Shown: positions 55,674 through 64,000 of the stretch, piece by piece
Layout of the letters: each line of letters begins with the position of its first letter
Position numbering within the stretch: the stretch's first letter is position 1
Origin: Neptunomonas qingdaonensis
GTDB lineage: Bacteria > Pseudomonadota > Gammaproteobacteria > Pseudomonadales > Balneatricaceae
Direction of reading: 5' to 3'
NCBI RefSeq assembly: GCF_900113275.1
Contig: NZ_FOOU01000006.1
Coordinates: 186,001-250,000 of the forward strand
Length of the DNA stretch: 64,000 bases
Program-made: the position numbers and the translations under genes
The notes under the pieces: generated by a model
Databases searched by the model: none
Seen by the model: the letters and a program-made list of their open reading frames with translations, nothing else
What the model was told of the DNA's origin: nothing

Positions 55674-57506
55674 CTATTCAATCTCTATCAGAATATCACC
55701 GGGCGTTACCCGATCACCTTTCACCACGTTAACGGCGATTACCGTGCCGGCTAACGGCGCTTGTATCTCTGTTTCCATCTTCATTGCCTCCGTCACCAGA
55801 ACCGCTTGCCCTGCCGTTACCTGCTGCCCGACCGTCACCAGTACATCGACGATATTACCCGGCATCGAGGTCGTCACATGCCCTGGAGCACTGGCAACAC
55901 GCCCGGCTCGCTCGCCACTGCCTTCAGCAACAAAACTGTTCAAGGGTTTAAAGGCGACCTCTTCCGGCACACCATCCAGCGTCAGATAAACGGTACGTTT
56001 AGCGGCGCCTCCCGCACCTTTCGCACCTGTCGCACTAATGCCCGTGATACTCACCTGATAAGACTCACCATGCACATCAATGCTGAACTCAGTAGGTACG
56101 CCTTCATCACTGGGACGCACACTGTCAGATTTCGCCAATAAGGCCTCTGGCACCAGCGTACCGCTGTTTCGCTCTTCAAGAAACTTACGCCCGATATCCT
56201 GAAACATGGCATACGTCAGCACATCTTCTTCACTCAATGCCGCCTCACCGATCTCCGCACGTAAATGCGCTAATTCAGGCTTGAGCAGATCCGCCGGGCG
56301 CACATCAATAACCTCTCCGTTGCCAATCGCCTGTTTCTGTACTTGTGGGTCAACAGGTGCCGGAGGATGCCCGTAGCCGCCTGCAAGATAACGTTTTACT
56401 TCATTGGTAATCGACTTATAACGCTCACCCGCCAGCACGTTTAATACGGCCTGCGTACCGAAAATTTGTGAAGTCGGCGTGACCAGCGGCGGATAGCCCA
56501 AATCTTTACGAACACGAGGGATCTCGTCAAACACTTCACGAATGCGTCCCAAAGCATGTTGCTCTTTTAGCTGATTCGCCAAATTAGACATCATACCGCC
56601 CGGCACTTGGTTGATCTGCACAGAAACATCTTCACGGGTGAATTCACTTTCATACTGGTGATATTTCTTACGTACTTCACGAAAATAATCCCCAATCTCC
56701 TGCAACAAGGCCAAATCAAGCCCGGTATCCCATGGCGTGCCTTTTAACGAAGCGACCTGCGATTCTGTGGCAGGATGGCTGGTTCCCCCGGCAAAAGAGG
56801 AGATCGCCGTATCAATATGCTCTGCACCGGCTTCAATCGCTTTCAATTGGCACTGGGCCGCTAAACCCGCCGTACTGTGCGAGTGAATGAAAATAGGCAG
56901 ATCCACCGCTGCTTTTAAGGCTTTAACCAGATCATAGGTAGCATAAGGCGTCAGCAAACACGCCATATCTTTTAAGGCGATAGAGTCAGCTCCCATATCC
57001 CGCAGATCTTTAGCTTGCTGCACCCATAACGCCGTTGTATGCACCGGACTCGTGGTATAACAAATCGTTGCCTGAGCATGCTTACCCGCTTTCTTCACAG
57101 CCTTAATCGACGTTTCAAGGTTGCGTAAATCATTTAACGCATCAAAAACGCGGAACACATCAATGCCGTTTGCCGCCGCACGTTCAACAAACGCTTCGAC
57201 CACATCATCGGCATAATGGCGATAGCCGAGTAAATTCTGTCCGCGCAATAGCATCTGCAAACGCGTATTAGGTAAAGCAGCGCGCAGCTGTCTCAGACGT
57301 GCCCAGGGATCCTCTTTTAAAAAACGTACACAGGCATCAAAAGTAGCACCGCCCCACACTTCGAGTGACCAGTAGCCCACCTGATCCAATTTATCGCAGA
57401 TCGGCAACATATCTTCAGTACGCATACGTGTAGCGATCAAGGATTGATGCGCATCACGTAAAATAACATCAGTAACATAAATAGGTTTAGCGTTAAGAGC
57501 TTTCAT
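55674..57506 (-). CDS. pycB: Pyruvate carboxylase subunit B (biotin and carboxyltransferase)
   Basis: A 610-residue protein with an HMGL-like carboxyltransferase barrel (DVILRDAHQSLIATRMRT at the N-terminus, metal-binding HSHSTAGLA near 205), a PycA/OadA central domain and a C-terminal biotinyl domain with EAMKMETEI, biotin on Lys576. It transfers CO2 from biotin to pyruvate, giving oxaloacetate. Start ATG 57506 follows AGGAGA; the longer frame to 57527 ignores this site. The pairing with a biotin carboxylase and no oadB/oadG supports the carboxylase over the decarboxylase reading. Confidence 0.93.
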   Translation of the reverse strand: MKALNAKPIYVTDVILRDAHQSLIATRMRTEDMLPICDKLDQVGYWSLEVWGGATFDACVRFLKEDPWARLRQLRAALPNTRLQMLLRGQNLLGYRHYADDVVEAFVERAAANGIDVFRVFDALNDLRNLETSIKAVKKAGKHAQATICYTTSPVHTTALWVQQAKDLRDMGADSIALKDMACLLTPYATYDLVKALKAAVDLPIFIHSHSTAGLAAQCQLKAIEAGAEHIDTAISSFAGGTSHPATESQVASLKGTPWDTGLDLALLQEIGDYFREVRKKYHQYESEFTREDVSVQINQVPGGMMSNLANQLKEQHALGRIREVFDEIPRVRKDLGYPPLVTPTSQIFGTQAVLNVLAGERYKSITNEVKRYLAGGYGHPPAPVDPQVQKQAIGNGEVIDVRPADLLKPELAHLRAEIGEAALSEEDVLTYAMFQDIGRKFLEERNSGTLVPEALLAKSDSVRPSDEGVPTEFSIDVHGESYQVSITGISATGAKGAGGAAKRTVYLTLDGVPEEVAFKPLNSFVAEGSGERAGRVASAPGHVTTSMPGNIVDVLVTVGQQVTAGQAVLVTEAMKMETEIQAPLAGTVIAVNVVKGDRVTPGDILIEIE

Positions 57507-57527
57507 CTTTCTCTCCTGAGCGGTCAC

Positions 57528-58943
57528 TTATAGGCCAGCATGGGCTGCAATTGCTGTCGCAATCGCCAGTGCAATATCATTGGGATGGCGCTTTTCCGAG
57601 TAATTCAACAACTCCGGATGATTAACGACGAAGCTGGTGTTGAACACGCCACTACGAAACTCCGCATCATGCAAAATACCCTGATAATAACTTGCGGTAG
57701 TTTTCACACCTTGCAAGCGCATATCTTCCAGTGCACGCGAACCACGATCCAGTACATCTTCCCAATCCATCGCCCAGACAATCAACTTTAAACACATTGA
57801 GTCAAAATACGGGGGTATGGTATAGCCGGTATAAATGGCTGTATCGGTTCGAACACCCGGGCCACCCGGCGCATAGTAGCGTGATATTTTCCCAAAACTG
57901 GGTAAAAAGTTATTTTTAGGGTCCTCAGCATTAATTCGAAACTGCAAGGCGAATCCACGATAATGGATTTCCGATTGCTGATAACGCAACGGCAAACCCG
58001 CGGCGATTCGTATCTGTTCGCGGACAATATCCACGCCGGTGATCGCTTCCGTGATGGTATGCTCGACCTGCACACGGGTATTCATCTCCATGAAAAAGAA
58101 ATCTTCACCGGTCAGCAGAAATTCAACGGTACCGGCATTTTCATAATTAACGGCCTTCGCCGCACGTACCGCCAAATCTCCAATGTAATCGCGTTGAGCA
58201 TCGGATAATTGTGGACTCGGCGCAATTTCAATGAGTTTTTGGTTACGACGCTGAATTGAACAATCACGTTCAAAAAGATGAATCACGTTACCGTGCTTAT
58301 CTGCCAAAATCTGTACTTCGATATGCTTCGGGTCAACGATACATTTTTCAAGAAACACTTCTGCAGAACCAAATGCCTTAGTGGCTTCTGAAATAACCCG
58401 CGGGTATTGCTGCTTCAGCTCTTGCGGCGTATCACAGCGCCTGATACCGCGCCCACCGCCACCGGAGGTTGCTTTTAGCATCACTGGATAACCCAGTTTT
58501 TCAGCCACAAGCAGGGCTTCATCAAGATCCTGTAAATTCCCATCCGAGCCCGGCGTCACAGGAATACCTGCCCCAATCATGGCGGCCCGGGCTTCTGTTT
58601 TGTCGCCCATGCGAGAAATGACTTCAGCTGAGGGACCAATAAAGGCGATGCCGCGCTCATTGCATATCCGCGAAAACTCGGCATTTTCCGATAAAAAACC
58701 ATAGCCCGGATGAATCGCATCACATCCGGTTTCAGCCGCCAGGTTCACGATTCGCCGCGCATCAAGGTATCCGCCTAACGGATCTTCACCGATAAAGTAC
58801 GCTTCATCAGCACGCTTTACATGCAACGCGTAACGATCCGGCTCGGTATAAATCGCAGCCGAACGCACCCCCATCTCAGCGCAGGCACGCACTATTCTGA
58901 GAGCAATTTCACCACGGTTTGCTATCAATACTTTTTTAATCAC
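57528..58943 (-). CDS. pycA: Pyruvate carboxylase subunit A (biotin carboxylase)
   Basis: A 471-residue ATP-grasp enzyme that carboxylates biotin. The start is GTG 58943 behind GGAGG. Features are IANRGEIALRIVRAC, KATSGGGGRGIRR (glycine-rich ATP loop), FMEMNTRVQVEHTITE and the C-terminal domain. It is the first gene of the pycAB pair and divergent from the LysR regulator. A separate accC for fatty acid synthesis is expected elsewhere. Confidence 0.95.
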   Translation of the reverse strand: MIKKVLIANRGEIALRIVRACAEMGVRSAAIYTEPDRYALHVKRADEAYFIGEDPLGGYLDARRIVNLAAETGCDAIHPGYGFLSENAEFSRICNERGIAFIGPSAEVISRMGDKTEARAAMIGAGIPVTPGSDGNLQDLDEALLVAEKLGYPVMLKATSGGGGRGIRRCDTPQELKQQYPRVISEATKAFGSAEVFLEKCIVDPKHIEVQILADKHGNVIHLFERDCSIQRRNQKLIEIAPSPQLSDAQRDYIGDLAVRAAKAVNYENAGTVEFLLTGEDFFFMEMNTRVQVEHTITEAITGVDIVREQIRIAAGLPLRYQQSEIHYRGFALQFRINAEDPKNNFLPSFGKISRYYAPGGPGVRTDTAIYTGYTIPPYFDSMCLKLIVWAMDWEDVLDRGSRALEDMRLQGVKTTASYYQGILHDAEFRSGVFNTSFVVNHPELLNYSEKRHPNDIALAIATAIAAHAGL

Positions 58944-59054
58944 AATAACCTCCGTTTAAACAGAGAGCGCCCTGGTCGCTAATGACCAGAAACACAAAGA
59001 GTTATTTGAAGTTACTACTAACGCCCTGATATTTAAAATTGATATTTGTTAGAT

Positions 59055-59080
59055 TAGCTATAAGCTAAAACTTATAGCTA
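59055..59080. promoter_or_regulatory. Perfect palindrome between pycA and its LysR gene
   Basis: Ten-base arms TAGCTATAAG (59055-59064) and CTTATAGCTA (59071-59080) flank a six-base centre. The core ATAAG/CTTAT dyad resembles LysR-type sites. It lies in the 277-base divergent region and is a good candidate binding site for the adjacent LysR protein. Confidence 0.65.
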
Positions 59081-59167
59081 GCGAGTGACTCTTAACAAGA
59101 GCTATTAAAAAGTGCTTATTACAAGCGCCTCTAAACATGGCTAAAACCTATGTGAATTTTTTACGCC

Positions 59168-59195
59168 TTTTTTAACTCCTTTTTTAACTCCTTTA
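59168..59195. repeat. 12-bp tandem duplication upstream of the LysR gene
   Basis: TTTTTTAACTCC occurs twice (59168-59179, 59180-59191) plus TTT, just before the LysR-type gene start. Confidence 0.9.
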
Positions 59196-59220
59196 TAAAA
59201 ATAACCGGGATAAAGCAGAC

Positions 59221-60171
59221 ATGTCATATACACTTAACCAGTTATTGAACCGACTCTCCTTTCGCCAATTACAAGTATTTATGACGGTTTACGAAGTCCG
59301 CGGTTATAGTAAAGCGGCTGAAACACTGGGGCTGACACAACCTGCCGTAAGCTCACAAATCCGCCAGATAGAGCAAGCCTTTGAACAACCGTTATTTGAA
59401 TATGTAGGGAAAAAGCTCTACACCACTCCGGCAGGAGAGATGCTGGCACAATGCGTCCAGCAAATTTTCGATCAGCTTAGCCAGCTACAGACTCAACTTT
59501 CCGAGATGGTAGGGTCAGTAGCGGGCTCGTTAGATATTGCCGCTGTCAGCACCGCGCAGTATGTTGTGCCTCACCTGCTGGCAGGTTTTCTCAGGCTATA
59601 CCCACGCGTGGATGTGAAGTTAAAAGTCGTTAACCGCGCACAGGCGATTCGATTACTCGATGAAAACCAAAATGATCTGGTAATTATGGGGATGGTACCT
59701 CAGGATCGCTCACTCTCCTTTATGCCATTTTTAGATAACGAACTGATTCCGGTAGTCCCCGCAGGGCACCCATTGGCGACGCAATCAGAAGTATCCATTG
59801 AGGCTTTTTTCTCGCTGCCGATGCTGTTAAGAGAGATGGGATCAGGGACACGCCATGCGCTGGAGGCTTATTGCTCAGCACAAGGCGTCACTCTCACTCA
59901 AGCGATGGAGCTGGGTTCAAATGCAGCCATCAAACATGCTGTTTTGGCAGGCCTCGGCGTGGCGGTCATGCCACGCCTAAGCGTACAACTGGAACTTAAC
60001 AACGGCCTATTACATGAGTTAGCTATGGAAGGATTTCCATTACGCCAATCCTGGTATACCGTTTACCCTCGCAATAAACACTTAACGCCGGCAGCCGAAG
60101 CCTTTATGTCATACATTGAATTAAATATGGATGCCATAAAAGAGCACTTTGACCATTTATATCAGGCCTGA
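59221..60171 (+). CDS. LysR family regulator divergent from pycAB
   Basis: A 316-residue LysR regulator. The N-terminal winged helix (SFRQLQVFMTVYEVRGYSK onward, residues 13-70, with AAETLGLTQPAVSSQIRQIE) is typical; the rest is a periplasmic-binding-type effector domain. It matches PycR, which in Pseudomonas is divergent from pycAB and affects virulence and metabolism. Effector is unknown. It ends convergent to the TRIC-family gene, 13 bases apart. Confidence 0.9.
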   Translation: MSYTLNQLLNRLSFRQLQVFMTVYEVRGYSKAAETLGLTQPAVSSQIRQIEQAFEQPLFEYVGKKLYTTPAGEMLAQCVQQIFDQLSQLQTQLSEMVGSVAGSLDIAAVSTAQYVVPHLLAGFLRLYPRVDVKLKVVNRAQAIRLLDENQNDLVIMGMVPQDRSLSFMPFLDNELIPVVPAGHPLATQSEVSIEAFFSLPMLLREMGSGTRHALEAYCSAQGVTLTQAMELGSNAAIKHAVLAGLGVAVMPRLSVQLELNNGLLHELAMEGFPLRQSWYTVYPRNKHLTPAAEAFMSYIELNMDAIKEHFDHLYQA

Positions 60172-60184
60172 AAGCACTAGTATT

Positions 60185-60844
60185 TCAGCGATCCCTTGCC
60201 TCATCCGGTGATTCCAGCTTATGTCCTGCAACGATAAATTCGGGCAAGCAAAGGTCACCAAAAACAGCCGCCAATCGCAGTACGAATATAATCAGCATCG
60301 AGGCAATCGCTAACACGGTTTCTTCAATCAGCCCATAAAACACAACATAAAAGACAGCGCCTAAAATGGCACATGTCGCATAAAGCTCGCCTTCTCTGTG
60401 CAAAATCAGCGGAATTTCCCGCGTCAATATATCCCTTATCATCCCGCCCGCACAGCCTGTAATACAGGCCATCATCACCACGATGACAGGACCAACGCCA
60501 AGCGACATCGCTTTTTCAGCACCTAATATAGCAAATAAAGCTAAACCTGCCGCATCCAATACCAGCATAGTTCTGCGCGGATACAAGAAATACCGACAGA
60601 CAAGAAAAGCACTTACAGCAGAAATAATGGCGGTCCATAGATAGGTATTATTCACCACCCAACCGATAGGATAAGCATTGAGCGTGATATCACGAACCGT
60701 ACCTCCGCCAAGCGCGGTGACAATTCCCAATACCACGACGCCGAGAATATCCATGCGTTTTCCTTGCGCCGCTAACGCGCCGGTAATAGAAAAGACTGAT
60801 ACACCGATCAATTCAGCAATAAAAATAAGTGATGCGTAGTCCAT
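60185..60844 (-). CDS. TRIC-family (UPF0126/YicG) membrane protein
   Basis: A 219-residue inner-membrane protein with about seven helices and two internal repeats, seen in paired glycine motifs GGGTVRD (first half) and GGMIRD (second half). The family forms potassium-permeable trimeric channels in prokaryotes. The gene starts one base after ruvC. The C-terminal tail is short and charged. Function in the host is likely ion homeostasis, by family. Confidence 0.9.
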   Translation of the reverse strand: MDYASLIFIAELIGVSVFSITGALAAQGKRMDILGVVVLGIVTALGGGTVRDITLNAYPIGWVVNNTYLWTAIISAVSAFLVCRYFLYPRRTMLVLDAAGLALFAILGAEKAMSLGVGPVIVVMMACITGCAGGMIRDILTREIPLILHREGELYATCAILGAVFYVVFYGLIEETVLAIASMLIIFVLRLAAVFGDLCLPEFIVAGHKLESPDEARDR

Positions 60845-60845
60845 G

Positions 60846-61361
60846 TTATCTCCAGCGCCCTTGTCGACGCCCTGTTGTACCTGCCATTTTAATCATGCCT
60901 AAGCGTGTATTCGCATGGCATAACGCTATTGCTAATGCATCGGCCGCATCGGCTTGCGGCAACCCGGGAAGTTTCAATATCTGAGTCACCATATGCTGTA
61001 CCTGCACTTTATCAGCAGAACCCTTGCCCACCACAGCCTGTTTTATTGAACGTGCCGCATATTCAAATACCGGTATTCCCTGCTGAGTGCCGGCAACAAT
61101 GGCTACGCCTCGTGCCTGTCCAAGCTTAAGAGCAGAATCCGCATTACGTGACATAAAGACCTGTTCAATCGCCATCTCCTGCGGCATAAACTGACGGATC
61201 ACTTCACTAACACCGCTAAACACCTGATTAAGACGATCCGGTAGCTCATCACCCTTAATACGAATACAGCCACTGGCGACATATTCATTTCGTGCACCCA
61301 CGACATTAATCAAACCGTAGCCAGTAATACGTGACCCCGGATCTATTCCCAGAATTATCAT
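60846..61361 (-). CDS. ruvC: Holliday junction resolvase RuvC
   Basis: A 171-residue endonuclease that resolves Holliday junctions with RuvAB. Catalytic Asp7 is in [12 protein letters not shown], Glu in the [10 protein letters not shown] region and the paired aspartates in [14 protein letters not shown]. Length is as in E. coli. ruvA and ruvB are not next to it in this window; it is followed instead by the TRIC gene and preceded by yebC after a 203-base gap. Confidence 0.97.
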   Translation of the reverse strand: MIILGIDPGSRITGYGLINVVGARNEYVASGCIRIKGDELPDRLNQVFSGVSEVIRQFMPQEMAIEQVFMSRNADSALKLGQARGVAIVAGTQQGIPVFEYAARSIKQAVVGKGSADKVQVQHMVTQILKLPGLPQADAADALAIALCHANTRLGMIKMAGTTGRRQGRWR

Positions 61362-61503
61362 CCAATCGTCCTGTTATTACTGACCGAACCAAGTTGATTA
61401 ACGATGACTGAGCACTCAGTGGCTCAGCACAGACTTAGCAACAGCTTAGCCAGCGACCAGCAAAGATTCGTCTGTCGACTGATAGCATCAGCGCTCAATC
61501 AGA

Positions 61504-61540
61504 AAAGCCGATGCACTGTGGTTAGCAGAGCCTCGGCTTT
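61504..61540 (-). terminator. Hairpin after yebC
   Basis: Eight-base arms AAAGCCGA and TCGGCTTT with a long loop that can form more pairs; the minus strand continues with a T run. It lies between yebC and ruvC. Confidence 0.65.
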
Positions 61541-61564
61541 AATATAGATGGATTAAGTCCATCA

Positions 61565-62305
61565 CTACTCTTGCATAGACTCTTCAGGAATCTCGGCATT
61601 GTGATATACATTTTGTACATCATCGAGATCTTCCAGCGTATCGAGCAAACGTAGTATTTTACGTCCTCCCTCTACATCCAGTTCAGCGGTGGTCGATGCA
61701 ATCATAGCGACTTCGGCATGAGCAGGCTCAAGACTCGCTTTTATCAATCCGTCTTTTACATCAAGGAAGTCAGCCGGTGCTGTGAACACATCGATTGAGC
61801 CGTCGTCATTACTCACTACATCATCCGCGCCCAATTCAAGCGCGGCGTCCATAATGGTTTCTTCATCAGCACCCGCTTCAAATGAAAGCTGTCCTTTTTT
61901 CTCAAACAGATAAGAAACCGAGCCACTGGTGCCCAAATTTCCACCCGCTTTGGAAAAAGCAGAACGCACCTGAGAAACGGTACGGTTGACATTATCGGTC
62001 ATGGTTTCAACAAGAATAGCGACACCACCAGAACCATAACCTTCATAGGTAAGCTCATCATAGTTCTCGCCCTCAGCACCACCAGCGCCTCGTTGAATCG
62101 CTTTATCAATCGTATCGCGCTTCATATTAGCGCCAAGGCCTTTATCTATCGCAGCCCGCAGACGAGGGTTGTCATCAGGATTACCGCCGCCCTCTTTCGC
62201 TGCCACTACCAGCTCGCGAATCAATTTCGTGAAGACCTTGCCTCGCTTTGCATCCTGCGCCGCTTTTCGGTGTTTGATGTTAGCAAATTTAGAATGACCA
62301 GCCAT
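61565..62305 (-). CDS. YebC/PmpR family translation or transcription factor
   Basis: A 246-residue protein of the YebC family. It starts [19 protein letters not shown], which fixes ATG 62305 (GAGG upstream), and has the [21 protein letters not shown] segment and [17 protein letters not shown]. Family members are reported as DNA-binding regulators (PmpR) and, for some, as ribosome factors that help translate proline stretches. The gene is between aspS and ruvC, as in E. coli and Pseudomonas. Confidence 0.95.
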   Translation of the reverse strand: MAGHSKFANIKHRKAAQDAKRGKVFTKLIRELVVAAKEGGGNPDDNPRLRAAIDKGLGANMKRDTIDKAIQRGAGGAEGENYDELTYEGYGSGGVAILVETMTDNVNRTVSQVRSAFSKAGGNLGTSGSVSYLFEKKGQLSFEAGADEETIMDAALELGADDVVSNDDGSIDVFTAPADFLDVKDGLIKASLEPAHAEVAMIASTTAELDVEGGRKILRLLDTLEDLDDVQNVYHNAEIPEESMQE

Positions 62306-62374
62306 AGAATACCTCAATAACAAACCGATAACGGATAGCGTATTTATTGTAATTCATATCAGGTAAGAGATTAC

Positions 62375-62398
62375 CTGTGGCTACTTTCATAGCCACAG
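62375..62398. other. Hairpin between aspS and yebC
   Basis: Nine-base arms CTGTGGCTA (62375-62383) and TAGCCACAG (62390-62398) with a six-base loop; an overlapping shorter inverted repeat CAGGTA/TACCTG lies at 62360-62377, so two alternative folds are possible. There is no T run. It may regulate readthrough from aspS into yebC. Confidence 0.5.
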
Positions 62399-62429
62399 TT
62401 GTCACGAGCAGAAGTTACGCTGTAGGAGT

Positions 62430-64000
62430 TTACGGTGTTCTGCGTAGCTTGATGTTCAACTCACGTAACTGAGCAGCACTGACTACTCCGGGCGCATCCG
62501 TCAACAGACAAGCAGCGCTCTGTGTTTTCGGGAAGGCAATCACTTCACGAATAGAGTCCGTACCTGTCATCAGCATAATCAGACGATCCAGACCAAATGC
62601 CAAACCACCATGCGGAGGCGCACCATATTTCAGTGCATTCAGCAGGAAGCCAAACTTTTCTTCCGCTTCTTCATCACTGATACCCAAGGTACGGAAAACC
62701 GTACGCTGCATATCCTGTGCATGAATACGGATAGAACCACCACCCAACTCAGTACCGTTCAATACCATATCATAAGCACGCGACAGTGCCGTTGTAGGGT
62801 TTGCTTCCAACTCTTGTGCTGAACAGCTTGGTGCTGTAAACGGATGATGCAATGCAGACAGGCTACCATCGCTATTAGCTTCAAACATTGGGAAGTCAAC
62901 CACCCACAGTGGCGCCCATTCAGATACCAGCATATCCAGATCAACACCGACCTTAATACGTAGAGCACCAATTGCTTCATTAACAATTTTTTCTGAATCC
63001 GCACCGAAGAAGATCAGATCGCCATTCTGCGCTTGCAGACGTTCAACGATCTGCATCGCCACCTCTTCACCGAGGAATTTAACGATAGGAGACTGCAGCC
63101 CTTCAGCGCCCTTCTCTACTTCATTAACCTTGATGTACGCCAGACCTTTCGCACCGTAAATACCGACAAACTTGGTGTACTCATCAATCTGCTTACGGGT
63201 TAATGACGCGCCACCCGGTACTTTTAGCGCAGCAACACGACCGTTAGGATCGTTTGCCGGGCCGGCAAATACTTTAAACTCGATATTCGCCATCAGATCA
63301 GCGACATCAACCAACTCCATTGGAATACGCAAATCCGGTTTATCTGAACCATAACGTCGCATTGCTTCAGCATATGGCATCTGTGGGAAATCACCCAGAT
63401 CCACAGCCATCAATTCATTGAAGAGCTTGCGAATCATCGTTTCGGCAATACCCATAATCTCAACTTCATTCATGAACGAAGTTTCAATATCGATCTGAGT
63501 AAATTCTGGCTGACGATCGGCACGCAAATCTTCATCACGGAAGCATTTTGCAACCTGGTAATAACGATCAAAACCCGACACCATCAGTAGCTGCTTAAAC
63601 AGCTGTGGCGACTGCGGCAACGCAAAAAATGAACCTTCATGTGTGCGACTAGGCACCAGATAATCACGCGCACCTTCAGGTGTAGCACGTGTCAGAATCG
63701 GTGTTTCAATATCAAGAAAACCGTTCTCGTCCAGATAACGACGAATCTCAGAGGTTACTTTGGAACGAAAACGCAGTTTTTCCTGCATTTCCGGACGACG
63801 CAGATCGATAAAGCGGTTACGCAAGCGTACATCTTCACCGACTTTTTGATGATCATCCAATGGGAAAGGAGGCGTTTCAGCTTTATTCAGAATAATAAGT
63901 TCAAGACCCATCACCTCGATTTCGCCGGTAGGCATGTCACTGTTGACTGTTCCATCCGGACGATGACGCACCAGGCCTTTAATTTCAATAACATATTCGC
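62430..64000 (-). CDS. aspS: Aspartyl-tRNA synthetase, N-terminus cut by window edge
   Basis: Class II synthetase that charges tRNA-Asp. The frame runs from the stop at 62430 to the right edge; about 523 residues are present, so the first 70 or so (part of the anticodon-binding OB domain) lie outside. Motif 2 ([18 protein letters not shown]), the bacterial insertion domain and motif 3 ([11 protein letters not shown]) are visible. The GTG at 63971 is internal, as coding continues upstream of it. Confidence 0.96.
   Translation of the reverse strand, partial: EYVIEIKGLVRHRPDGTVNSDMPTGEIEVMGLELIILNKAETPPFPLDDHQKVGEDVRLRNRFIDLRRPEMQEKLRFRSKVTSEIRRYLDENGFLDIETPILTRATPEGARDYLVPSRTHEGSFFALPQSPQLFKQLLMVSGFDRYYQVAKCFRDEDLRADRQPEFTQIDIETSFMNEVEIMGIAETMIRKLFNELMAVDLGDFPQMPYAEAMRRYGSDKPDLRIPMELVDVADLMANIEFKVFAGPANDPNGRVAALKVPGGASLTRKQIDEYTKFVGIYGAKGLAYIKVNEVEKGAEGLQSPIVKFLGEEVAMQIVERLQAQNGDLIFFGADSEKIVNEAIGALRIKVGVDLDMLVSEWAPLWVVDFPMFEANSDGSLSALHHPFTAPSCSAQELEANPTTALSRAYDMVLNGTELGGGSIRIHAQDMQRTVFRTLGISDEEAEEKFGFLLNALKYGAPPHGGLAFGLDRLIMLMTGTDSIREVIAFPKTQSAACLLTDAPGVVSAAQLRELNIKLRRTP

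Noticed and set aside
55674-57506. Oxaloacetate decarboxylase alpha subunit as the identity of the biotin protein
   Set aside because: Its neighbour is a biotin carboxylase, there are no beta or gamma subunit genes, and a PycR-like LysR gene is adjacent, so the pyruvate carboxylase reading is better supported.
59000-59030. GTAGTAACT-like sequence in the pycA/LysR gap as a Ter candidate
   Set aside because: Only the short GTAACT part matches and the site is better explained as part of a regulatory region.

Overview
The window is chromosomal DNA of a free-living gammaproteobacterium, most likely a marine member of the Oceanospirillales or a Pseudomonas relative. Evidence is the full Na+-NQR operon with apbE and nqrM, the Na+/H+ antiporter NhaB, and gene orders that (from memory) parallel two Pseudomonas aeruginosa blocks: kdsB-trm112-lpxK-exbD-exbB-comEC-DUF2062-lolCD-pilZ-sthA-nqr-gap-mfd-nagZ-psrA, and nudC-nhaB-dnaQ-rnhA-methyltransferase-gloB-mltD-peptide ABC importer. 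No tRNA, rRNA, CRISPR array, prophage, transposase or toxin-antitoxin locus was seen. The DNA is gene-dense core genome; the only gap slightly above 300 bases is 31365-31674.

Layout. 1-4.8 kb: an unrecognised gene cut by the left edge, tcdA, a small zinc-ribbon protein, hda, an AI-2E/PerM-type permease and a DUF2066 protein, all on the minus strand. 4.8-7.9 kb: purM-purN-DUF3108-YfcL and a small orphan gene on the plus strand. 7.9-12.8 kb: an exported orphan, an EF-hand-like calcium-binding protein, the lytic transglycosylase mltA, a cold-shock protein, a SpoU methyltransferase and a thiol dioxygenase. 12.9-20.8 kb: the envelope cluster kdsB-trm112-lpxK-exbD-exbB-comEC, DUF2062, lolD and a single LolC-type permease. 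20.9-22.7 kb: a compact plus-strand group pilZ, a Tus-like replication terminator protein and a small membrane protein. 22.7-31.4 kb: sthA and nqrABCDEF-apbE-nqrM. 31.7-37.4 kb: a long-form gapdh divergent from mfd-csiV. 37.6-42.1 kb: mscS-type channel, nagZ, a cytoplasmic YkuD enzyme, a PsrA-like regulator and sohB. 42.2-49.8 kb: SCP2 protein, nudC, nhaB, dnaQ, rnhA, methyltransferase, gloB, mltD. 49.9-55.5 kb: yejABEF-type peptide importer. 55.7-60.2 kb: two-subunit pyruvate carboxylase pycA-pycB with a divergent LysR regulator. 60.2-64 kb: TRIC-family membrane protein, ruvC, yebC and aspS (cut by the right edge).

How the parts work together. Sodium-based energetics (Nqr and its flavin/metal maturation factors, NhaB), envelope building and recycling (KdsB, LpxK, Lol, MltA, MltD, NagZ, YkuD enzyme), and DNA replication control (Hda, DnaQ, RnhA, Mfd, RuvC, Tus) dominate. 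The two signals most worth following are the tus-like gene in an apparent operon with an atypical PilZ protein, and an unusual density of short tandem duplications (9-17 bp units, at least thirteen loci) between and inside genes, including in-frame 12-bp repeats in lpxK and yejF and three different repeat arrays side by side after csiV.
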